Origin: Camellia lanceoleosa
Lineage: Eukaryota; Streptophyta; Magnoliopsida; Ericales; Theaceae
Direction of reading: 5' to 3'
NCBI GenBank assembly: GCA_025200525.1
Contig: CM045760.1
Coordinates: 47,573,932-47,637,931 of the forward strand
Length of the DNA stretch: 64,000 nt
Position numbers and translations under genes: made by a program. Below, one piece after another: positions 21,240 to 35,232 of the stretch. How positions within the stretch are numbered: position 1 is the first letter of the stretch; the number at the start of each line of letters is the position of its first letter. The notes below the pieces were generated by a model. That model made no database searches and had not been told where the DNA came from. It saw nothing but the letters and a program-made list of their open reading frames with translations.

Positions 21240-23480
21240 TAATAAAGTTGTTGCTTTTTTAACTAAGTGTTGCAAGTTTTTCGACTAAGTGTAAGGCGTA
21301 TTCGGGGGCTGTTATGAATTTTCGCTCCCGGAAAGCCCTTTTTCGAGTAAGTTTAGGGCGTATTTGAATCTAGCACCCAACCTACGGGTCTGAATTACGT
21401 TCCGTTAGATCTCACAAGTCCTATTTGTCATGGCGAAGCTATTCGTGTGAGCCACACGATCGTTCGGGGGCTGTTTTGAATTTTCGTCCCTGAAACGCCC
21501 TTTTTCGACTAAGTTTAGGGCGTTTTCGGCTCTAACTCCAAACCTACGGATCCGAATTATATTCCGTCAGTTCTCACAAGTCCTATTTTTCATCGAGAAG
21601 CTATTCGTGTGATCCACATGCTCGTTCGGGGACTGTTTTGAATTTTTGCCCCCCGAAACGCCCTTTTTCGACTAAGTTTACGACGTATTCGGCTCTAACT
21701 CTCAACCAACGGGTCCAGATTACGTTTCGTTAGTTGTCACAAGTCCTGTTTGTCATGGGGGAACTTTCTGTGTGAGCCACATGGTGATTCGGTGGCTGTT
21801 TTGAATTTTCGCCCCCGAAACGCCCTTTTTTGACTAAGTTTAGGGCGTATTTGGCTCTAACTCCCAACTTACGGGTCTGAATTATGTTTCGTCAGTTCTC
21901 ACAAGTCCTATTTGTCATGGAGAAGCTATCCGTGTGATCCACATGCTCGTTTGGAGGCTGTTTTGAATTTTCGCCGCCGAAACGCCCTTTTTCAACTAAG
22001 TTTACGGCGTATTCGGCTCTAACTCTCAACCTACAGGTCCGGATTACGTTTCATCAGTTGTCACAAGTCCTGTTTATTATGGGGGAACTTTCTGTGTGAG
22101 TCACATGGTGGTTTGGGGGCTGTTTTGAATTTTTGCCCCCGAAACGCCCTTTTTCGACTAAGTTTAGGGCGTATTTGGCTATAACTCCCAAACTACGGGT
22201 CTGAATTACATTCTGTCAGTTGTCACAAGTCCTATTTTTCATAGAGGAACTATCTGTGTGAGCTACATGGTGGTTCGGGGGCTGTTTTGAATTTTCGCCC
22301 CTGAAATGCCCTTTTTCGACTAAATTTAGGGCGTATTCGGGTCTAACTCCTAACCTATGGGTCCAAATTACGTTCCGTCAGTTCTCACAAGTTCTATTTA
22401 TCATGGTGGAACTGCCCGTGTGAGCCACACAGTTGTTCGGAGGCTGTTTTGAATTTTTTCCCCCGAAACGCCCTTTTTCGATTGAGTTTAGGGCATTTTC
22501 GGCTCTAACTCCCAACCTATGGGTCCGAATTACGTTTCGTCAGTTCTCAAAAGTCCTATTTGTCATGGAGGAACTTTCTGTGTGAGCCACACGGTGGTTC
22601 GAGGGCTGTTTTGAATTTTCGCCCTCAAACGCCCTTGTTCGACTAAGTTTTGGACGTATTCGGTTCTAACTCTCTACCTACGGGTCCGAATTATGTTCTG
22701 TTTGTTCTCAGAAGTCCTATTTGTCATTGTGAAGCTATTCGTGTGAGCCACATAGTTGTTGGGGGGCTGGTTTGAATTTTTTCCCTTGAAATGCCCTTTT
22801 TCGATTAAGTTTTCGGCGTATTCGGCTCTAACTCCCAACCTACGGGTCCGGATTACATTCCGTCAGTTGTCACAAGTCCTATTTGTCATAGGGGAATTGG
22901 TTGTGTGAGTCACACGGTGGTTCGGAGGCTATTTTGATTTTTGCCCCCGAAACGCCTTTTTTCGACTAAGTTTTGGACGTATTCGGCTCTAACTCTCTAC
23001 CTACGAGTCCGAATTATATTCTGTCAGTTCTCAAAAGTCCTATTTTTCATGGTGAAGCTATCCGTGTGAGCCACACAATGGTTCGAGGGCTGTTTTGAAT
23101 TTTCGCCCCCGAAACGCCCTTTTTTGACTAAGTTTTGGGCGTTTTCGGCTCTAACTCCCAACCTACGGGTCCAAATTATGTTCCGTCAGTTCTCACAAGT
23201 TCCATTTGTCATGGAGAAGCTCTCCGTGTGAGCCACATGGTAGTTCGGGGGTTCTTTTGAATTTTCGTCCTCGAAATCCCTTTTTCGACTAAGTTTATGG
23301 CTTATTCAACTTTGACTCCCAACCTACAAGTTCGAATTACATTCCGTCAGTTGTCACAAGTCCTATTTGTCATGGGGAAGCTATCTAGTATAGCCACACG
23401 GTGGTTTGGGGGCTGTTTTGAATTTTCTCTCCGAAAGCCCTATTTTGACTAAGTTTAGGCTGTATTCGGCTATAACTATG
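21240..23480. repeat. ~163-bp tandem repeat array, about 14 copies
   Basis: The phrase GGCTGTTTTGAATTTTCGCC recurs near 21308, 21468, 21631, 21796, 21959, 22122, 22283, 22446, 22607, 22769, 22932, 23094, 23256 and 23416, a period of about 162-163 bp. Each unit also carries CGCCCTTTTTCGACTAAG and TCACAAGTCCTATTTGTCAT. Units differ by point changes and small indels; the first and last are partial. The array is much richer in G+C than its surroundings and lies inside the CACTA element. Confidence 0.92.
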
Positions 23481-25767
23481 GTAAAGCCATAAACATTCCT
23501 AGTCGGCTGATTGAGTGCCAAATGAGAAGTTAATGCATGTGAAATTTGATTCAGAATTTCTGAAAGAAAATTTTCATTGTCCAAGTTAAGGGAGCTCCTA
23601 GTTGGTAGTGAAAGCTATTGAGGAACAACACATAAACAAACAGCTAAATGATTTCTTATCAGAAAGTTGGCTAACATAAAGTAAAAAGTGATTTTAGTTC
23701 GAATAAGAATCTTAAAGGAATTATAAAAATAACCAAAACTGACCCAAAAATGCTAAAGAAAGTTGTCAAAGTAAATAGATAAGTTTGAGTAAAAATGAAC
23801 ACATGCACGCACGCACAAATTAACTACATGGACCAAACATGTGACAACGTATCACATAAACTAACTAGCCAATAACAACTATCTTCATTTTCATTTCTCC
23901 TTCAGAATGTTTAAGATGATGTAGTTGAAACTTACATTAAGTGACCAAAGGATAAGGTTCTTTCTGTGCCAGTAATGTTGATTTCCAGTTCCACAACAAA
24001 AACTCGTCTCTAAACCATAAGGATGCTCGACCTCCTAATACTTACATTGCTATGATTAATAACAAAAAATTACCAAAGAGGTGTATAATTATCTGCACAA
24101 AAATAAGGAAAAGATTTTCCCATATTTATATTTGAACAAGGCAACTTTACGACAATTGTTTCCCTTCATCATTTCCATATATACGCTGAAGTTCATGAGT
24201 AGCAGCTAGGAACGATTCTGAAGCAGAGAAAAAAGAGTGCATGTGAGCAGGAAGGCATTGTATCAAAACATATTGAACTGTCACTCACTGGTAACTAAAC
24301 CAAATAACTTGAATTACCTTTCCAAAGACAGAAAGATTTGTGTATGTTGTTTAACAGTGGGCACATTTTCCTCATATCCAATTTGGGCTAAAGCTGGATG
24401 GCAACCAGTAAGCAAAGTTGGAGCATTCAAATGCAGTAGAGGGGACTCAAAAACCTAGTGGATTCTATTAAAAAAACAATGGTACGTTGCGAATAAAATC
24501 AGGTTTCTCTATGTATAACATGCATAAATCTGAGATTAATTAAGTCTCCTAATCAACGTTATGTATTCCTCTACTTCACTTGTATTCTGTGAAAGGACAA
24601 AATGATTGGATCATTTCTTACCAGCGGACTTGTGTATGTTGCTCATTAATTTAGGGCCACATGCATTATAAATTAAACATTTGCATATACACACACAACA
24701 TTATTATACATATCCACACAACATTATATATATACACACACATTCACCTGCATATATTACACATCATGTTTGAAATTTATCATAAATCCTTGAGCTCTTC
24801 AACTTTGGGGATTCTGTTAAAGCATCCTTAAGTAAAAAAATAAAATCCAAAATGAAACTATAGAAAGTTATAAACAATTAAAATTAGAGAAAAAAAAAAA
24901 AAAGAAGACTAGATAATCACTGGAAATTCCACATCATGAATTTATGATGAAAGCAAATTTGAGTTTCTCACTCAAATCACCATCTCTAATACATATAAAT
25001 ATATACCAACATCAAGAGTTGGCAAAAGGATCATTATTCCAATTAGTTAGTTACATTAATTATGCAGAAGATTGTTTTTCTGATGAGTAAAGAGCAATTC
25101 TGGCTTTCCACAGCCACCGACTACTCTCGACACTCTTAGTAATTTTGTTTGAAGGGGTCATTCAATTCCCCCCCCCCCCCTCTCCAAGTTAGAATTATAT
25201 CAAACTAACCTCAAATAGATGAAATTATTCATAAAATAAAAATTCTTTCAGCTCAATGGGGTCACAGTACACCAAGCGTGGCCCCTGAAATTATTTCAGC
25301 TCAATGGGATCACAATAGAGTAGTTAGTCATCTATCATGCATCGAACTTAATTTTGAACTTTCACATGAATGATTGACAAATCAAGGCAATTATCTTTGC
25401 TCATTCACAGTGAAAATGTAGATATTCCACTATCCATTGTCTTCATAAACAAAAATCCAACTAACAAAACCTTATTTAATTATCTTTTCTATTCTGCAGT
25501 TTAGTTGGTAAGAGCAACAAATTCTTTTCCAAAATGTTTTAATTTCCAACCAAAGAGGAACAAATCCTACAAGGAAAAACCTCAATCAAATCCTTTCATA
25601 CAACTTCGAACTTTAAGGTTTCAAATTCCCATGGGAATTGCTAAGAAAGCACAGGAATATGAACCAAACAAATTTTACTCAAACGAATCTTCATCAATCT
25701 TCAACGAGTAAAAAATCTAATTTCTCCCAAGTAATACTAAAGTTTTCAATCACTTTTTTCAGCAACC
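23481..25767. other. CACTA interior without recognised gene
   Basis: AT-rich DNA with only short frames and simple repeats (a run of about ten C near 25171). No transposase motif was recognised. It may hold decayed transposon introns or captured DNA. Confidence 0.5.
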
Positions 25768-25772
25768 AACAT

Positions 25773-28725
25773 TGTCACGCCCCAACATTTTAATTAATCG
25801 AAAACATTATCAAAGCCTTTAAATTAGGTCTATTTTTTTTTCTTTTATATATCTATTACCCTTGGGTGATAGAAATATAATAATACATCTTCTCTCTCTC
25901 TTTGAAAACAACAATGTAATAATACATGCCAAGCTTCTACCGCGAAGCTACAAATAAATAATTACCAACCACATGATACATTTTTCATTCCTTTAACATC
26001 TTTGCTAAAATTATATACATAAGGTACATAGAATCCATACTCTTCAACTAATGAATCCGAAATTCTCTTCCTGAAAAAGAATAAAACAACGAGGGGTGAG
26101 CACTAATGCCCAGTAGGAATCTCATAGGTCTACAACAATAACAACCAGATAGATAGAAATGATCATGCAAGCAAAGTGATATCATATAGTAAGATGGCAT
26201 TTTGTAAGCTCAAAATATTATACCAAAAAGTATTTTTTTCTTAAAATGTCACTTGAACCTTTTAAGAAAACTCCTTGCCATAAATGTAATCTCTTATCAT
26301 TAATAAGCCATAAATTTTCTTTGAAAACAAGTACACTTAAGGAAGAACATCATCTTAAATTCGTTAACCCGATTCCAAATTATTCCTCACTTTGTTTCCA
26401 TTTTAATATTCCACATTTCGTTTCCATTCTAACATTACACTTTTCATTTCCATTTCTAATTACCATACTCCATAACATCAAAATCCAAAGGATTAGAGTT
26501 CAAACATAACACAAGAATCACAAATCCTTTTTAATTCAATTTCCCAATTACTTACAAAACAAAGCTCATAGTCTTCCCTTTTGTCATAAGCAATCCATTG
26601 AGTTCATCATCACTAGCCCTTAATCTAATTACCCACATAATGCCAATTTCAATCCTTAATCCATTTTCCTTCAGTTCATTTTCAATTCATTTATTTTTCT
26701 CAATTCATGAGTAAATTTCATTATTTCACAACAACCAAATTGAGACTACAACTCAGTGGTTTTCCCAATCATACAAAATATACAAAAACACTTCAAACTG
26801 CCATTTTACGGAAATTTCGTCGGCGGGATCGACACCCATGTATAAATTTCGGAACTTTCACCCAGGACACTCCGGCCAACTTAGTTATAATGGAGTTCAT
26901 CCCCTTTCTCCTCCCAAACAGTGGAGTCCATCTCCTTTCTCCTCCCAAACAAACATACATATACAATGCATTTAATCACACAATCACACATGGAATACAT
27001 CCCCTTTCTCCTCCCAAACAATCATACATATACAATGTAAAAAAACACACAGTCATATTCAATGACAGCCATTTCTTAGACTTATCATATTATTTACTCT
27101 TTTCAACTAGCACAATACATGTGATCCAAAATATGATTTTCAAAATGAAACAAGTGCACTTAAAACATAACACAAGAATTTCCAAAATCTCTTTCCAAAA
27201 CATACAGTTTAAATCCTCAAAATCCATTGCATTCTCCATGATATGCATGATTTAAAAATAGTCCGGTTTGCCTAGTCAACATACAATTTCTACACCAATC
27301 ACAGCTATCCTCCACCGATAGCCCAAAACAAACACATCTAAACCGATACATAAATTCCTTTAAAGATATACTTTTCCAAAATCTCATGTGGGAGTGATAA
27401 TGCATATCAAACTCCACCATCATCATTAATAATCCTCCGATTTCACATTTACAATGACAATTTTAATTATTTATACAAAATAACAATTTGATCCAATTAG
27501 GGTAAACCTTCCTTTATTTATATCAACCCAAAATCAATACAACCCAACACAACTCAACTTAATTCAACACAACTCAACATAATCAACACAATTCAACATA
27601 ATCAACACTATTCAACATGATTCAATTCAACACCACTAGATATAATTCAACATAATTCAAGGTAAATTCTTAAATCCCACTTCAACATTCCATAACTGAG
27701 TTTATGTCATCAATATCATTAATAAATCATTTCCCCCAATTTCCTTTCTCATTATAACATGATTTACAATGCTCATAACAAAGTTCATTCGCAAATTTTA
27801 AACATAATTTTCAAATATAACCAAATTCCAATTAAACTTGTACATATATAATTCAACCTACCAATTTCATGATTCTACTTTCAATATGGGCCAAATCATT
27901 GATTATCATCATGAATCAACCTAGGGTTTCTAGAAAACCTAGAAATTTCAAGAAAAAAATTCAAATTTCTTAACCCATTACTTTTTATTCCAACTTTCCC
28001 ATTAACCCATCAATTGAACTCCCAACATCTCAAACCCTAAACCCCCAATTCTCATAATATGTTCTAGATGCCCAAAAATGTAGGTTTTGTATGTATATAA
28101 TCAAAATACCACAAATCTATCTATTTATGGAAGTATTGAGGAAGAACAAGAACCCCTACCTCAAGAATCAAGCAAAGGAGCGAAGCTTTGATGAGAATCC
28201 TTCACAAATCGGAGCTTCAATTGGTTGAAAATGTTGATCTTCTCTTGTTCTCCATCCTTGATGCAAGATCCATGGTGGATTTGTTGATAAAAGTGGAGGA
28301 AATCAAGGTTTTTAGGGCTAGGTTTTCGGACCTAGAATGAGTGGAAAGAAGAGGGGAAAACAAAATGTAAGAAATGATCTAAAAATCACGTTTTTAAGCT
28401 ACTGAACTTGCGCAGTCCGCTCGAACGTCCCTTTTCTCGCTCGAGCGTACCTGCTTCCAGTACAGATTCTGAAACTTCGAATAGGTATAACTTTCCCATC
28501 CGGACTCCGTTTTAGGTCGTTCTTTTGTCCAAATCGAAGCCCCAAAAATAAGTTTTCCAATGGTTCTAGCCTCACACCCAAATACGAAGTGTGGAAAAAG
28601 AAAAAGGAAAAAGAGTGACGGCTATTCGTAGGAAGATTATTCAAATTAAAGTTTTTGGTCCAATCTTACTTTACCATCATGTTACCACTTTAATCAATGA
28701 CCCAAAATAAAATATGGAGGCTCCA
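25773..28725 (-). repeat. Probable solo LTR inside the CACTA element
   Basis: Starts TGTCACGCCCC at 25773, the inverse of a GGGGCGTGACA LTR end, and probably finishes at CTCCA, 28725. AACAT flanks both sides (25768-25772 and 28726-28730). It contains the LTR hallmarks seen elsewhere here: GGAG...CTCC units near 26890-27015, the stem-loop near 27303-27322, a donor-like TTGAGGTAGG on the minus strand near 28160 and two palindrome sites at 28417-28448. The 5-bp match could be chance, because another cluster of palindromes lies outside it at 28794-28945; the right boundary is therefore uncertain. Confidence 0.6.
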
Positions 28726-28730
28726 AACAT

Positions 28731-28963
28731 AATAATAAAAGGTCAAAAAAATAATCCCACTACCCTCAGAAATTCAAACTCAACCAGGGAGACCGCTTGA
28801 GCACCCAATCTCGTGCTCGAGCGCGTAGACCAACAAAGCCGGCCGCTCGAGCGACCACTCCTACACTCGAGTGGGAATTTAGAACTCTCAGAATTTTCAG
28901 ACAGACTGCAAAAATACTGGAAGCCTCACAAGTCCGCTCGAGCGTCAACTCCCCCCCCCCTCC

Positions 28964-29005
<42 letters not shown>

Positions 29006-30257
29006 TAAATCCAAGTACTTAAATCCCTACATCTCCTCATCAACCAAGTAATGTGTCCATAGTTCTACATATAACATAGAATCAAAACATAGAATCAAAA
29101 CATAGAAGGAAAAAAATGAACAAATAAAGATTAACCACGCAGGTAAGGGTGGAATAAGTCTACGTTGCAAGGTATGTACATAAAAAAATAAATAAATAAA
29201 TTGAATTTATTGGTACATGAAGAGAAGTATGTCATGAAGAGAAAAATAAATAAATCTAACAAGCATTTAAAAAAAATAATAATTTTGAACTATTAATTAG
29301 ATCCCAAATTAGACCAGTTTTTAGAATTTTATTGATTGATATAAACAAGTAAATAAAAAGCAAAAAATAAAAAGTGGGGAGCAACACTTAGAATTCTTAT
29401 AATGAATGCCAAAACTCATCAGTAGAAATTGTGGACAACACAAGAAAAAAAAAATGCATAGATATGATGTGATAAAATACACAAACTTTAAAATAAGCAA
29501 TGCATAAGTAGTTGGATTGACCACAAATGGCAATAACATAAGATTAAACAGACAAAGAACTTAAGAGCAGTAGTTGGATTGACCATATATGTCAATAACA
29601 CTATCTCTTAAACACCATTAGCTCCATTACCCCTTGAAAATAGCTCAAAAAAATAAAAAACTGGAAAACAGAATCGTTGAGTTGAAGATCGATATTGCTA
29701 AACTAAGTAAAGAACAAGACAACCAATATGTTTGGGTAATTTAACAAATAACATACAGATCGAATAAAAAAGGTTGATTGAGAGAGAAATAAAACTAAGA
29801 CCTTTTCTAGGGATCGCGTTGGGATTTGGCGGAGACGGAGCGCTAGAGAGGTGTATGAGCTTCAAACAAAAGAAGCAATCACAGAAGTGGAAACCCTAGA
29901 AATCAAAATCAAAATCAAAATCAAAGAGATGAAAGAGAAGAAACTGAATTAATTGAATAAATTCAATAAAGTGTTGCTCTATTTTTTTCATGCATATCTG
30001 AATAAGTTAATCGAATGAGGGATGTAATTCAAGGCTCTCATATTCCCAAACTCCAAATAGATATGCAAACACCAAATTAATCAACTAGAGACTGAAAAAA
30101 TAGATATGCAACCAACAATATATACCCAATTAATCGAATGAAGAACCTAATTCAAAATCAAATCAAAATCAAAGAGAGACGAGAGATGAAAACCCTAGAA
30201 ATCAAAATCAAAACCCTAGAAATCAAATCAAAATCAATTCAGCAAAGGAAACTTAAT
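28731..30257. other. CACTA interior: extra palindrome cluster, poly(A) run, no gene
   Basis: 28794-28945 has several CTCGAG-type palindromes followed by a C-rich tract and a poly(A) run (about 28971-29003). It is probably the remnant of another LTR. From 29050 to 30257 the DNA is AT-rich with repeated AAATCAAAATC and AAACCCTAGAAATC phrases; no coding region was recognised. Confidence 0.5.
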
Positions 30258-30262
30258 TGGTA

Positions 30263-33200
30263 TGTCACGCCCCGTATTTTATTACTCGGATAACCTTATC
30301 AATATTTATTAATTAAGTCCATTTACAAATAACATTTCATCCTTAGATGAAATGATGAATAATTAAATATACATATTCCCTCTCGTTATACAACAATGAC
30401 ATTTACATACAAATAAAAGAAATGCCCTTAGGCTTACAATAAAAGAGATGACGCTATTCTTTATAAAAAAAAATGGCACTTGGCCAAAAAACAAATGAAG
30501 TAGTACAATCCATCACTACATTACACTTAAGAAATGGTAAAATCCATTGTTTGATCTTCAAATCCGAAAAGCATTCCCTGTACACATGTACAAGCAGGGG
30601 GTGAGCAAACCCCACCGAACAATCTCATATTAAAACATTAAAAGATATGCGGGGACAAAGATACTTATACATATACGTGAAATCATATCATGTAAAAACC
30701 ATATGATTTTATTACATAATCTCTTAAATCTAAGGCCTGCATATTCATATGCCACTAAGACCAATTTTATTCCATTTTCCTTCAATTCATTTCCAGTTCA
30801 TATATGCTACTCAATTCATGAGTTAAATTCTTTATCTTTCAACAACCAAAATAAGGCTACAACTCAATAGTTTTCCAACTATGCAAAACACACATAAACA
30901 CTTCAATCCCGCCATTTTACGGATATTTCGTCTGAAGGAACCGGTACCCATTTATATATGAAATTTTGGGTCTTTCACCCAGGACACTCTGGCCAACTTG
31001 CTTTAAAATGGAATCCATCCCCTTTCTCCTTCCAAACAAATATACATTTGCAATGTATTTATAAACATAATCACATATGTAGTACATCCCCTTTCTTCTC
31101 CCAAAAAATATACATATACAATGTATTTATAACATGGTCATATACATTGACACCAACAATGGATTAGCATTAAATTGCCTAATCCTCATGCAATTTCTAC
31201 AACAATTATAGCTATCCTCCATCGATAGCCCAATACAATTATTTCTAAAGAAATGTTCAATCTCAAAATAAATATTTTATTCAAAACTTACATAGGTGAA
31301 ATATTACATATCCAATATCACCATTTATAACCACAACCTTCCAATTTCACATTTTCAATGTTAATTCCAATTATTTATGCAAAATAATGATTTAATCAAA
31401 ATTAGGGCAAAATCCCCCTCTTTCCAAATATCAACCCAATTCACCAAAATCAACTATTTTGGCACAACATGTTCATATATTCAAGTCTCATATTCATTTA
31501 CCTCATATTCATCAAAATCCCTCTTTACATTTCACAACCAATTTCTAGATTTGTCCAAACCACAACCAAATCTCATCATCTACACACAATAGCAAATAAC
31601 TAAGCTAAAAACCATATTAGAGTTTAGAAATCTCTACTTATTAAATATTACCATTTCCATCCTACTATGTCAAAAGTTATGGTATAATCTTAATAACGCA
31701 CTTTTAACCATAATTAACCAAAACTAATTTAATCTGCGAAATTAGTAAGTTTATTATATTCCAAAATTTTCAAATTAATAATACCAAACCAAACTTCACA
31801 TGCCTCATCCCTCAAACATAACTATATTTCAACTTAACTATTTTTCATACCAAGCTATTTAAAAAGGTAATATTTTTACCAAATTCTCTACCAATAACAA
31901 TTTCACAACTTTTTCTAAAATTACTTAACTAACATGATATTTACATAAAAAATTATGAAATATGCCTAATAGTAACATCTTTAAGGTTATGAGTTTGAAA
32001 GTCCACATTTGACATTTTTATTTTTATAAAAATGAACACAACTTAATCATCAACATATCATCTTTTATAAAATATCATAAATATAATACTTTTAGAGTTT
32101 TTAATCCCAAAACAACTCTATAATTCCTACTTGAGCATTTACTCCATATTCCTCAACATTAATTTATTTTTCTCAAGAATAAATTCCAAATCAAAGATAA
32201 AAAAATTCAACTTTATATTTCTCAAAATAAATCATTTAATCATAATATGATATAGACACAATCCATACAACTGTTAAATTCTATTTTCGGATTTCTTTTA
32301 CAAAATTAACAACACAAAATGATTTTTCTAAAATCAATCTCAAAATACCAACATTCTTAATATTTTAACATAATTTTCTTCTAAAAATTACCAAACAAAA
32401 ATCTGAAAATATATATATATATATGCAATACCTCTTATAATTATATATTTTCTCAAAATAACCCTAACATAGCTTTAATGTAAAAATATGAAGAAAGTCT
32501 CTACTTCAAATATGAAGAAAAGTAAATCTGAAAATGTAAATATCGTCCGATCATGAATCTGAGATCATCATTGCGAAGATCACAACAAGCTCTCCAACTT
32601 TCATTTATAAAATTTTTGTAAAATTTCACTCTAAGAACTCTCACTCTAAGCTTAAAATTTGAGCAGAGAGAGAGAGAGTGGGGGGGGAGGGGGGGGGGTT
32701 TACAGACTGAGAGGGAGAGAGCAGGAACTCTCTGCTCCAAACCCCAAAAGAAAAATGAATGGGAAAGGTAAATGATGGGCAAGGCAAAAAGAGGAAACAA
32801 CCATGTGAGTTTACTTTTTTAAAAGTGTGTTTTCTAAAAAAAATAATTTTTTTTAATAATATCTTAAAATTTTATAATATAAATTATAAAATGATATAAT
32901 TTTTTCTCAGCACAAAATATAATATTTTGCTCATCACAAAATATATACTTATTTTATTCATTACAAAAATATATAATTTTTTATCATATGATACACATCA
33001 TAAAATTAACTATCAGATATTTATTATAGTCCTATATAATAAATAATAACAACTCCCAAGATAATTATTACCAATCACATAATAAAAAAAGACCAAATAA
33101 TTAAACATGAATCATAAACAATTTAAATTAAATTGAATTTAAATCATGGGTCTTATTCATAAGTCAAACATGATTCAATTATATACTAAAATAGACTCAA

Positions 33201-33818
33201 CTAATTTATCTCAAATCATGATATAAAAAACTTAAAAATTAAATAAAACAAATTATCAAAAATAAGTCCCAAGTGGGCCCCATAGACAGTATGAAGCACA
33301 GAGTACATTATTCTTTTGCTTGTTTTGAATATTCAAGGATGCCTGACAGCCTTTATCCTAATAATAATGTAGAGTAATAATGTGTGGGACAACTTGGTGT
33401 ACGCGGTTTGGTGTAAATGTGAAGCCTGATCTGTCACTTGAAAGACAAAAAAAACAGCTGTATAAATATATTTTAAAAATAAGATCGCAATTATAAAAGT
33501 GGATCAAAAGATCTGTAATTTTTTTTTTCAATTGGGTTCATAAAAAAATTGTAAATTATTCACAACACTAAAATCTAATAATCATTTATTCAACAATTTT
33601 CGAAATGCATATTTCGGAGGCCCGGACACTAAGGCGTAAGACCTGTTTTGGAATACTTATTCGGGTTGCAAGAACCCTAGATACCTTACATGACAAATAT
33701 ATATATATACAAAATCGAACTGTTTTCACACATAATTTACACAGCAATTAAATTCAAAAATTTGCTCAATTAAATTATGCACTGACTATTTTTTTTAAAA
33801 AAATTATGGGTCATGACA
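30263..33818 (-). repeat. Solo LTR (3556 bp), TG...CA type
   Basis: Begins TGTCACGCCCC and ends GGGTCATGACA, so the sense strand has canonical TG...CA ends. TGGTA flanks it at 30258-30262 and 33819-33823. It contains the stem-loop at about 31211-31229, CCATCCCCTTTCTCC units near 31015-31090, a degenerate donor-like site near 32500 and a GA/G-rich tract near 32664-32700. No internal coding region is present. The same family recurs in part at 62209. Confidence 0.82.
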
Positions 33819-33823
33819 TGGTA

Positions 33824-34349
33824 AATTACGGAAACAAATCAACTCATCTCTTATACCATTATTAACTTATGTAGATTAGACTTCAAACCAAATCAAGGAC
33901 CCAGATACCTTAAATCCAATTGACACAGGTCAATGAACATGTAATCTAGTATGCTAGCATCACATTATTTCTTGCCCTCACATGATAAGTATTTATAAGC
34001 ATGCTTATGTAGATTAGACTCAAAACTAAATAGAGGACCCAGATACCTTCATTAAATCCCATTGACACAGGTCAATGAACATAGAATCTAGTAGATGACA
34101 GCATCACATTATTTCTTGCCCTCACATGATAAATTTACAATACTCAAATGTTAGGTGAAAAAGATGACTTAATTGGCCCGAAAATGGCAAATTCTTGCTT
34201 AATCCAACTTGAATTTGGGATTTCTGTGTAAAAATCAACACAAACCCTATACTAAGTGTGGGAAATCAACACAACATTAACTCAAATTAAACAACAAAAA
34301 TCATATAAAACCCTAGGGAAAATGTGAGAAATGGGGAAATAGAGGAAGG

Positions 34350-34391
<42 letters not shown>

Positions 34392-34690
34392 TCGAGATGC
34401 ATAGAGAGGAAGAGAAAGCTCCATCGACAGATTGAGATAGAGACTGAGAGGGATAGAGACCGAGAGTGACAGAGCGAGAGAAACATACCTGTGATTAAGT
34501 GGCACTGGTCTTTGCAGGTGGCGGTGGCGATGTGCGATGGTCTCTGTCGCTGGTGGCCAATGATAGTGGTGAGCGGGGTGAGGCTTGGTAGTGTCGAAAG
34601 AGAGCGAAATTTGTTTGAGATAGTGTATATCATGTGAGTGTGTGTGAGAGACAGATATTGGGCGCCAAATTATATTGGTTTCCCTCTAAA
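33824..34690. repeat. CACTA interior with tandem duplication and GA microsatellite
   Basis: A block of about 120 bp is tandemly duplicated (about 33868-33992 and 34004-34130; both contain TTGACACAGGTCAATGAACA). A (GA)n tract lies at about 34350-34386. 34500-34640 is G+C-richer and may be the 5' part of a lost transposon gene; this is only a guess. Confidence 0.6.
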
Positions 34691-35122
34691 AAACAAAATT
34701 TCAACTTTTAGCGACTATTTCACATTTTAGTCGCCAAATAGTACTGAATAACGACAACCAGTTTTGCAACCAAAAGATTATGTATTAGCGACTAATATAT
34801 TGGTAGCCAAAAGTATCTTTTGGCGACTAAACTATATTCTTGTCTGCAAATCAGCTTGTTCTGCGACTAAACTTAGAATTAGTAGCGTAAAATATTAACT
34901 TTTGGCGACTAATTGTTTTTTAGTCGCCTATAACTATATATTCCGTGACTCAATTTTTTTTTAGTCACCAAAAAACAATATATGTCGATTAAATTAAAAT
35001 GGTAGCCAAAATTTGAACCTTTGGCGACTAAAAAAAAATTAGTCGCCAAAAGGACTATTTTTGGCGACTAAATTTGTTTTAGTCGCCAATTTTGGTCGCC
35101 AAATGTGTAAATTCTTGTAGTG
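34691..35122. repeat. CACTA right subterminal repeats and terminus
   Basis: Dense GGCGACTAAA/TTTAGTCGCC inverted motifs, then a terminus that is the inverse complement of CACTACAAGAATTT, followed by TAT at 35123-35125. Confidence 0.9.
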
Positions 35123-35232
35123 TATATTACTTAAATTTGTTTGATTTGAAATAAATTAAAATTGACCTTATTTAAAATTGAATGACTGAGATTGCTTGAT
35201 TAGAAATAAACTTCCCGTCTATCTCACAATAA

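Larger units (their letters stand above)
10617..35122. mobile_element. CACTA (En/Spm-type) DNA transposon, split by nested retroelements
   Basis: The left end reads CACTACAAGAATTT. The right end is its inverse complement, ending at 35122. Both are flanked by TAT (10614-10616 and 35123-35125), the 3-bp duplication expected for CACTA elements. Subterminal DNA at both ends is crowded with GGCGACTAAA/TTTAGTCGCC palindromes (10635-10894, 20096-20420, 34700-35110), typical transposase-binding repeats. After removing element 2 and two solo LTRs the core is about 8.8 kb. No transposase was recognised, so it appears non-autonomous or decayed. Orientation is not determined. Confidence 0.9.

Noticed and set aside
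21240..23480. Regularly spaced repeats suggestive of a CRISPR array
   Set aside because: Units are contiguous ~163-bp tandem repeats without unique spacers, in plant nuclear DNA.
26246..27255. Open frames at 26246-26509 and 26707-27255 as host genes
   Set aside because: They lie within a probable LTR containing the shared stem-loop and GGAG...CTCC units, and have no domain-like composition.
34287..34633. Open frames over (GA)n tracts (also 40427-40723, 49058-49271, 50862-51197)
   Set aside because: Low-complexity Ser-Leu or Arg-Glu translations of microsatellites.
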